In this document: positions 12,201 to 21,900 of the stretch, piece by piece
How the letters are laid out: each line of letters opens with the position of its first letter
Numbering within the stretch: position 1 is the first letter of the stretch
Source: Gibbula magus
Lineage: Eukaryota; Mollusca; Gastropoda; Trochida; Trochidae
Reading direction: 5' to 3'
DNA length: 64,000 bases
Assembly (NCBI GenBank): GCA_936450465.1
Contig: OW388292.1
Coordinates: 10,063,756-10,127,755, forward strand
Translations under genes and position numbers: made by a program
Notes under the pieces: generated by a model
Databases searched by the model: none
Told to the model about the DNA's origin: nothing
The model's input: the letters and a program-made list of their open reading frames with translations, nothing else

Positions 12201-15200
12201 TTTTCTCCTCCAACCACAGTGCTGGTATAGGTCGGACAGACACGTACATTGATGTGACTCTTGATTAATTAATTATTTTCTCCTCCAACCACAGTGCTGG
12301 TATAGGTCGGACAGGCACGTACATTGCTGTGACTCTTGATTAATTATTTATTTTCTTCTTCAACCACAGTTCTGGTATAGGTCGGACAGACACGTACATT
12401 GATGTGACTCTTGATTAATTAATTATTTTCTCCTTCAACCCCAGTGCTGGTATAGGTCGGACAGGCACGTACATTGCTGTGGACTCTTGATTAATTATTT
12501 ATTGGTATAGGTCGGACAGGCACGTACATTGATGTGACTCTTGATTAATTATTTATTTTCTTCTTCAACCACAGTTCTGGTATAGGTCGGACAGACACGT
12601 ACATTGATGTGACTCTTGATTAATTAATTATTTTCTCCTCAAACCGCAGTGCTGGTATAGGACGGACAGGCACGTACATTGCTGTGGAGACTTGATTAAT
12701 TATTCATTTTCTCCTTCAACCACAGTGCTGGTATAGGTCGGACAGGCACTTACATTGATGTGACTCTTGATTAATTAATTATTTTCTCCTTCAACCACAG
12801 TGCTGGTATAGGTCGGACAGACACGTACATTGATGTGACTCTTGATTAATTATTCATTTTCTTCTTCAACCACAGTGCTGGTATAGGTCGGACAGACACG
12901 TACATTGATGTGACTCTTGATTAATTAATTATTTTCTCCTTCAACCCCAGTGCTGGTATAGGTCGGACAGGCACGTACATTGCTGTGGAGAGTCTGGTGA
13001 ATCAGGCGACAACAGAAGGTGTTGTAGACGTCGTCAGTTTCGTCACCACCATGAGAGGACAGAGGAGGAACATGGTCCAGACTGAGGTGATCTCGTTTTT
13101 ATGCTCCTTTTTTTGTTTATTCCCATATAACAATGTATCGCGGTTTTCAGAGTCAATTATCAAACATAATTATGGTATCCTTTAATCATCCATAATCCAG
13201 CTGCCAGTAGCAATGTTCATATCATTAGTTGAAATATCTACAGATACAGATGAAGTACTCTGCATAGAAGAAGAGTATGGCTGTCAAGAATGTCGATCAA
13301 GCTGTTGCTTAATATTTCACATTTAGAGTAAACAATGCTAGCATTGCAGACATTAGTGTTGATGTCAGATATATCTATATCATTAGCAAAAGCATCTTCA
13401 TCAATGTTTCTCATTTTACGATAAGTGAAAAGTTTTCGTACTGGTTCAGGCTTTGATAAGTTGAGAGTAATGTCAATCAAATAATGGTCAGATATTAGTT
13501 TGTCTGTAACATCATTAATTGAGAGGAAATCATCATCTCTCTGGTAACAACAGGTCCAATATATGACCATGTTTATGCGTGGCTGGTGTCACATGTTGTC
13601 GGAGATTAGTGGAAGATAAAAGCTGGAGGAAATCCTGAGCAAACTTGTCAACACGTTTGTCAACGTGAATATTAAAATCTCCAGTGATCAGAAGATGACC
13701 ATTGCATACAGCAACGGTTTCAATTAATTGTAACATTTCAGTAGTAAACAAGTCATTTGTTAGCTTGTTTTTTTTATGGTGGGGGTCTATAGACAATGAT
13801 AAGTTTAACCTGTTCATTCTTGACGCTTAAGGTGAGATCAAGAATTTCCAATGACTGGAAAGCATGGACGCCTGAATTGATATTTTTTTATGGAGCTTTT
13901 GTGCACAACAGCCACGCCATCTCCGCGGCTATGTTGTCTATTTTGCGTAGATATAGGCCTACTGTATCCTTGAGGTACTAATTCAGCAAGTACAGCCCTG
14001 TCATTGTCATTCAGTCATGTTTCAGTCAGAGCAAAGATATCATAGTCATTCTCAAGAATAAGATCGCGGAGGTGCAGTGATTTGTTTCGTACGAATTGGG
14101 CATTTTGAATACCGAAATTGAATGTTTTTTGCGGGACAGGTTTACGAAAATTGTCTGTGAGAGTTATTAGAATTGACACCACCTGAGTTTTGAAGGGAAT
14201 CATCCTTGAATCCAGACGAGTTGATGACTGGAGTTCGTCTCTTGGATACAGACGAGTTGATCACTGGAATCTGTCTCTTGGATCCAGACGAGTTGATCAC
14301 TGGAGTCCGTCTCTTGGATCCAGACGAGTTGATCACTGAAATCTGTCTCTTGGATTCAGACGAGTTGATCACTGGAGTCCGTCTCTTGGATACAGACGAG
14401 TTGATCACTGGAATTTGTCTCTTGGATCCAGACGAGTTGATCACTGGAGTCCGTCTCTTGGATCCAGACGAGTTGATCACTGGAATCTGTCTCTTGGATC
14501 CAGACGAGTTGATCACTGGAGTCCGTCTCTTGGATCCAGACGAGTTGATCACTGGAATCTGTCTCTTGGATTCAGACGAGTTGATCACTGGAGTCCGTCT
14601 CTTGGATCCAGACGAGTTGATCACTGGAGTATGTATCTTGGATCCAGACGAGTTGATCACTGGAATCTGTCTCTTGGATTCAGACGAGTTGATCACTGGA
14701 ATCTGTCTCTTGGATTCAGACGAGTTGATCACTGGAGTATGGCTCTTGGTAGGGACGAGTTGATCACTGGAGTCCGTCTCTTGGATACAGGCGAGTTGAT
14801 CACTAGAGTCTGTCTCTTGGATCCAGACGAGTTGATCACTGGAGTCTGTCTCTTGGATCCAGACGAGTTGATCACTGGAGTCCGTCTCTTGGATCCAGAC
14901 GAGTTGATCACTGGAGTCTGTCTCTTGGATCCAGACGAGTTGATCACTGGAGTCCGTCTCTTGGATCCCCCACGACAGCCTCGTTTTGTTTCACTTTTCC
15001 CAAAAAATTGCTAGTTGTTTTAGTTTCGACCATAGTTGTGTGTCCAACCGACCATTACATTTGTGTCTCAGATTGCAGCAAGATTCTCGGAACTGTTGAT
15101 AGTCCGTGCAGGTTACAGGGACAGCCATTGTTTCACAACAATAGGCAGTGCCCACAGTGGTGAGTGCACCCAAGCCAAACTCACTGTGACTTGTAAAAGT

Positions 15201-15861
15201 ATTGTGAACTATATCAATCTAAATAACACAAATTTCATAACTTGAATCCGCACAAACATACAGAATGGTGAATCCCAGTTGTCTTATAAAACTTGCTGTC
15301 AAGTTTCATGAATGTCAGAAAGTTCTGTAAACAAATATTTGAGATAATTTGAAGAGAGTGTTTACACTGCTGCTGACCTGCGCAGATGTAGGTATTTTTA
15401 GCCTGATCTTATTGAGCAGAGAACTTATCTGATCAAGAATAATAGTTCACATGGAGAACAATTACATCCTGATGTCTGCCAACTATATTGATAGTGTGCT
15501 AATATGAAGTACAGTTGCTGGTCTTACCAACTTACCAACTCGAAAACTAGTGTGGTAATTCGAAGCTGGTCATTAATTCATAAAGTCATAAAGAGATAAG
15601 TATTAAAAATGGTAATAGATTTTCAAGAAAGGAAAAATGGTTCTGCAAAGATGGTGATCTTAACTACAAATTCGTAAAAGTACCTTGAGTATATATCTCT
15701 AATCAATTGTCATGGTCTTTGCAATGCAAATTACTCAGCGGTACAGGCAAATATGGTATGATTTGGAATGTTGCAGCATGTAAGCATTCTAGGTGATTTC
15801 AGCATGAACTGTTTTCAAAATATTGAATGTTAAGGTATATCCTTTACTTCTATATGCGGCA

Positions 15862-15960
<99 letters not shown>

Positions 15961-18900
15961 AAGGTTGAGGAAGGTATCACGTGAAGTAAATGTATATAAA
16001 AATAAAATACTTCAGACGACACTTGCTGTAGACATCATTTTAATGATGACTGGTGTATGTATATATGATACGTATATATGAATCGTTATTGCACATGCCT
16101 TCATATCGTTTGAATATCAGACATTGATTGGGGATAGAGACTATACATTCGCACTTATATAATTACTTCAAGAAAGACGTTTGCACTTACAAAGAGAAAT
16201 CTGTAGTAAAATTACCCGCCCTTGGCCGGCGTGAGCCAATCAAACTGCTACGCAACTTGGACCTGCGAGCCAATGACATTTCATATCACTGCGTTGCAAA
16301 GCATGCGAGGTCATTTTATTAGCCATCCGTCACCGGTTATCTCCCTTGACCATTTCCGTTTCATCCTATCGAGCATTTTCTTTGGTTACTGACTTCTTCA
16401 CGCCGGCCAAGGGCAGGTAATTTGAGTACAGATTTCTCTGATGGAGGCCAAGTCTGCTCTAACAAAAGCACAAGTCAACGTATTGGACTATTTGCCAATC
16501 CCAAAAGATTACTTCACGGTTATACATAAAGCAATTTGCCAAATGTGGCAATGTGACTGGGAACATGGCACCAATGCCAGACATATGTACAACTTATGCC
16601 CTAAAGTCAATAAGCATGTAAAGATTCGTCGTCGAAAGAGAAGAGATGAAGTCGTTTTGACTCGATTAAGACTCGGCCACTGTGGCTTAAATGCATACAA
16701 ACACATTTTAGACAAGGATAAATCTCCAATGTGTCAGGATTGTGCTGGCAATTGCCCAGAAACTGTTTTTCATTTTTTAATTGAGTGCGAGGGACATAAT
16801 ATCCATCGTCAATAACTTATAGAGGTGGTGTCATCAAGATCAAGTACCTTCGATCTGAGATCTATTCTTGGAGAAAACCTGCTGTATGGTGACATTCAAA
16901 GAATCCGTTTAGATTACGTATGCAATACGGGCAAATATGACTGCATATGAATCTTTTTTAACCTCTTGTATAATTATTTTCTAATCTTTCTAATCCTTTT
17001 ATATGCCGGGCGCATATAGGCCATTTGTTGGCCCAACGTCGCCCTTAATTCCACCTACCTACCTACCTACCTACCTACCTCTCTGATGGAGTTTCCCATG
17101 GGTGATATAGTGGATAGTAACGGAGCTTATATAAAACCCTGGGTAACCGAGGATGGTCATCTGTAGCTTTTTCAGTTGTCCAATTCCAAACAAATAGATA
17201 CACTGAAGTTATTTTGTTCAGGAACTGGAATGAAAGTGAACCTGATGATGTTCGTATTTAGGCACTATGTTTACACCCAAACTGGTATTGATACAGACTC
17301 AAACTTGCATAGCTTCACATAGTTCTGAAGCTGTAATGACAATAAATATATATCAGAGGACACTTAGTGATATCAACTGTAAACATTTATTCAAACTATT
17401 CGACAGTATTGTTACTTCTACTAATATGGATCAGATATCTGGAGAATTAGATGTAGCAAAATAATTGAAGATCTTCATGTAAAAATGTGAAAATCTATTC
17501 TCAGTGTAATGCAATGGTACATGATGATTGTGGTAGAGCTCCACTGCAGATTGCATATATGACAAGAGAGGTCTGGTTCTGACTGACACAACTTGCCTCT
17601 GAGAGACTACTCCATCAGTGCCACAGGATGCTCACATAGATGATATTTGAAGCACCTCTTGGGCTAGTACTCACATTGAAAACATTCTATTCAGGTGTTT
17701 ATATAGATATGCATGAATAAAACACGATGATCAGACTCAATATAAATCCCTACTGACTGTTGAATGTTATCTCAACTCAGCACTTCCATATCACATTGAA
17801 CAGATTTTATCACGCTTCAGATGCAGTTACTTAATAATTGCCGTCAACACTATGTCCGTATGTCCGTATCTCTGTTCATCTTTAAACATGTACTTTATTG
17901 CAAATGAATATCATGAACGTTTAATATGGGAAACAAACAGTGTTTTTGTCAAACACATTGATTCTAATTTTCAATATAATTTTATTTCCTTTATTTCATC
18001 CCACAATTAAGATGTCCTACATAAAGTTGCACTATTTTCATTTAAAGTTCAACAAATAAGGCACAAACATAATATTATATAATATATTTGTATGTATGTA
18101 AGTCATGTATTTAAATCATTGCTATGCCATTGTAAATGTGTTAATAAGCCAAGAGCATGGTGTTAATGTAGATTTAACATATTAACCAAAACACTTAACT
18201 TAAGGATATATATATTTCTACATTTTGGCATTTAAAAATATTCATTTTACAAGCAAATTTAACCTTCATAACGTGTCATATAACCCATGTTTAAATACAG
18301 TATCAATACTGAATAATATCTATCATGTCTCATTGTAACAAATTATAGGTTAGGATTAGCCCGTTTTAGGCGTTCATCGCATGACCTCTTATGTAGAAAG
18401 GCAGACATGTAAATATTACTGGTGAACTCAGAATGTGTAAACTTAGAAAATTAAATGCAGTAGAAGATGATTTGAGTTTCTTCTTCTGTGCTCCATCTAC
18501 TGTCCAATTCGAAATACAATACACTTCTTCAGTATCATAATACAGATACGATTCGACTAATCATAAAGCCTTACTCTATAATTAAAGGAACAGTACCACT
18601 TCATCTACAAGGCGGTGTCACATGCAGTGACATATGGAGACACCTCACTCAGAGTTGATGTCATCAAACATTTGGATCTGGATCAAATTGCTCACTTCAC
18701 TATGGGCAACAAAACTGTGGAGAAACACCTACAGGTAGAATGGTTTCTTTAAGATAGTTTCATACTTTGTTACGGTTAATGTAGATAACAACACGTTCCG
18801 TGCTGATATGTAATGTATTTAAGCAGTCTACTCTAAAACTAGACATAGAAGACTGCCGAATATATATCATAAGTTGGTAATAGATTAGTTTGTGTCGTGA

Positions 18901-21900
18901 CACCATATCGATCTGAGTGAAACAGTCCCACCTATATTTATATGCACATAAACTCATGGAAGTGAAATTAAAATCACGTACAATTTCTCTTTCAGATACT
19001 GCAGAAGGTTAAGACAGGTTTGTGGTTTGTGGTTTTATCTTAAAAATTGTATTGATTGTCAACATCAATTCTGTGTACATGTATGTGTATCATGACAAAT
19101 TGAATCATATTGGTGTTCCCTTAACACGTTACTGTACAGTTATCTACAGAAAGAGAATCCAGAAAATGAATAGTATATTGATCTCAAACAAAAGGCTTTA
19201 CTTTAGTAGGTTTGTAGATGATATGATTTGTCACTGATGTAATATGTATTATATGATACTCTAGTGTGTATTTTATGATACTCTTGTCTGTATTATTTAC
19301 AACACATACACGTTATCATAGCTTTCAGAGTGTTCTGTGAGTAAAACTTTGTTTGATTTCCCTGGTATTCTACACTTCAGATGGAGTGCCTCATACGGGA
19401 TATACTGTTCTTCCTGTACGTATGAGTTTCATAATTACATTTCTTGTCATTTACATCAGAAAAGGTGAACCGAAACGTATAAAGCACAGCACAACAACTA
19501 TCTAAAGTTTAGATTAATTATTAACAAAGAAATAGGCAGTAGTTATTTTAGTGATTGCTACTTTGATGGACTATGATTAAAACTAATTAAATAGGGTTCT
19601 TATTAGATTTCATATTCAGTCTTACAGAAAACGGTGTGAATTCATCCTAATGACGTCACAGCCAGATGGAGACGAAATATGGAATCTTATTTTCAACGGT
19701 GATGTTCGAATCTTGATAACAGATAGTACCTGCAAGGTAATACATCTTAAGAACACAGTCACATTTAAGTTATCATGTCTCACTCTTGTACCTTCAGGAA
19801 CAATAGGGGACATGGTTAAATATATAATACAGTGACCGAATAATGAATAATTAACCTTATCACATGTTCAACTTTAAGGGAAAGCTTGAATTTTAAGATA
19901 ATCACAAAATAAAACAACCAGGTCAGTCAGTAGCATTAACGAAGTCAGCACATGTAGGAGTTTATAGGCTCTGTATTCACTGTGTTATCTGTAATACTGT
20001 ATTATTTCAGGAACTGTTTTCATCTGATTCCGCTGTGACATTTACCAAAGGAAGGGAGGTTTTACTTTTTGAAGACGTTACAATGTGCAGTGTTGCACTC
20101 ACAAGCCAGGTATTTTACCCATAAGTTTTACAACATATGTTACTTTGTATTGGTTCTTTTGGCAAGTTTTTAAATAGTGTAAAACTGTGTTGCATCTTAG
20201 TCAATAGTAATTTAACATCACATTTACAACTGATAACGTCTTATGTTTAAAAGTAAAACAACGTTAAGGTGGATTATAACGGAGCCGGGTAAATATATGC
20301 GAGTTACTGTATCTTATAAGGAGAAACCATGATACCGAGGACATGGTAAGGTTGTGGACCCTGATAGGAAGGAAAAACCCGAGGATGCGAAGTATCCGAG
20401 GGTTTTTCCTGACTGTCAGGGTCTACAACCGTACCATATCCGAGCTAGAATGGTTTCTCCATATTATCATCCGTTTTTAAGTATAAAAGACGCTTTGTTA
20501 TCGCGTTATCGAAAACCCTGGATTATATATTGAGTCGTTCGTAAAATCCTTGTTTACTGTGTGAATCCCAGTACGGCTAAGATGTTGTGGCGCCTTCGTG
20601 GCGCAGTAGTCTCAAGCATTAGCTCACGAACGACTGGTCTTACTGCTTACTGGTTCGAGACGCACTTTCGTCACAACATTTGCGGTTCATATTGTATTAT
20701 ATATTTAAGATTTTTTCAAAATTAGTCTATGATAGTATTTTCAGATCTTTACATTCAAGCCGTCATCTAAGCAATTATATCAAGGCTTACAATCATTGCT
20801 CCTAACAGGGTTTAAAAATGTCTGTGTAAACCCTCCTGGAGGGACTTACAATGATGTAAGTCCCTCGTAGAGGGTGATATGGTTTAGAAAGGTCGTTTCA
20901 AGTATCACGTTATATGGCTAGTAGGTTGATAATACAGTTTAAGCTAGGGTCATGAATTCGAGTTTTTGGTTTGCTATGCCTAACAATGATCTTGAGTAAG
21001 AACTCAGTGTTCGTAAGTGACTGGATGAGGAGCTATAGAAATAGCCATTATTATTATTATTATAATAGGCGTTTGATAATAGTATCAGTATCTACACAGA
21101 AATGTTTTCTGTGTTTTCCCTCAAATTTCACCCGACCACTTTCGTTACTCTACCAAAAGTAGGAGATAACGTCCTCTGTTGCAGGATGGAGAGAGAACAG
21201 TACAGATCGAGTACTACCAAGTACGAGGAGATCTGAACGAGGGGACACTCTCAGTACTGGCAGACAGCTTGCTGCAGGGGACGGGACAAGCAGAGGGTCA
21301 AGCTACAGCTGTTGTGTCAAGGTAATGTCGGTTATACAGGTGACATCACCATGGAGATGAATGTATGTAGACTGGAGTCTTGTATGACAGAAACATCATC
21401 CTTGTAGATATCAACTTCTGTGTATATCAACTAAGTATAGTGTGCCTTGTTTAGACAGTATTGTTTTGAAAAATGCCAATGGAGAGATGGTATTTACTTA
21501 AACTATATGCAGATCCGAGAGAGAGTGTGGAGTCCTGGCGCTTCTTGTGAACCTGGTCAACAGTCTCCAGGATGAGGGCGGGGCGGACATCATCAACGAA
21601 TTCACACGGCTTCAGCAGCGACTCCCCAACGTCACATTTTACGTGGTACGTCTGTCACAAAAAACTATTATATTGTTTTTTTGGGCATTTTGTTCTAATT
21701 TGTTAAGTTGAGTTCTCCGTGACCTAAGCTGAACAACCATTTCTAATTAAGCAAAAGGGAAGAAACTCTCGTCCTTCAGTGAAACAACTCACCCTGGCTT
21801 TACTGAAGCAAACAAATGCATGTTCGAATCCGCCATTGAAACGTTAAATAATTTTCATTTGAAAATAGTTGATTTTGGATACATATTTACAAATTGAAAC

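Larger units (their letters stand above)
13087..18587. other. PTP intron g-h, 5.5 kb, filled with mobile elements
   Basis: It contains a LINE with a 36-bp array (13.2-15.2 kb), an AT microsatellite, a MITE and a LINE 3' end (16.2-17.1 kb). 17100-18580 holds nothing I recognise. Confidence 0.8.

Noticed and set aside
14415..15014. 199-codon plus-strand frame
   Set aside because: Shadow of the 36-bp array; the minus frame fits the LINE context better, and neither is an intact gene.
15071..15161. Possible extra PTP exon between g and h (AG at 15070, GTGAGT at 15162)
   Set aside because: Its translation has no PTP character, and exon g joins directly to EQYHF at 18588 to form the expected Q-loop. 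The region reads better as minus-strand LINE sequence.
15789..16022. Open frame of IY repeats
   Set aside because: Translation of the AT microsatellite.
19022..19237. Plus-strand open stretch next to microexon i
   Set aside because: It is intronic. It starts inside the donor region and has no PTP similarity.
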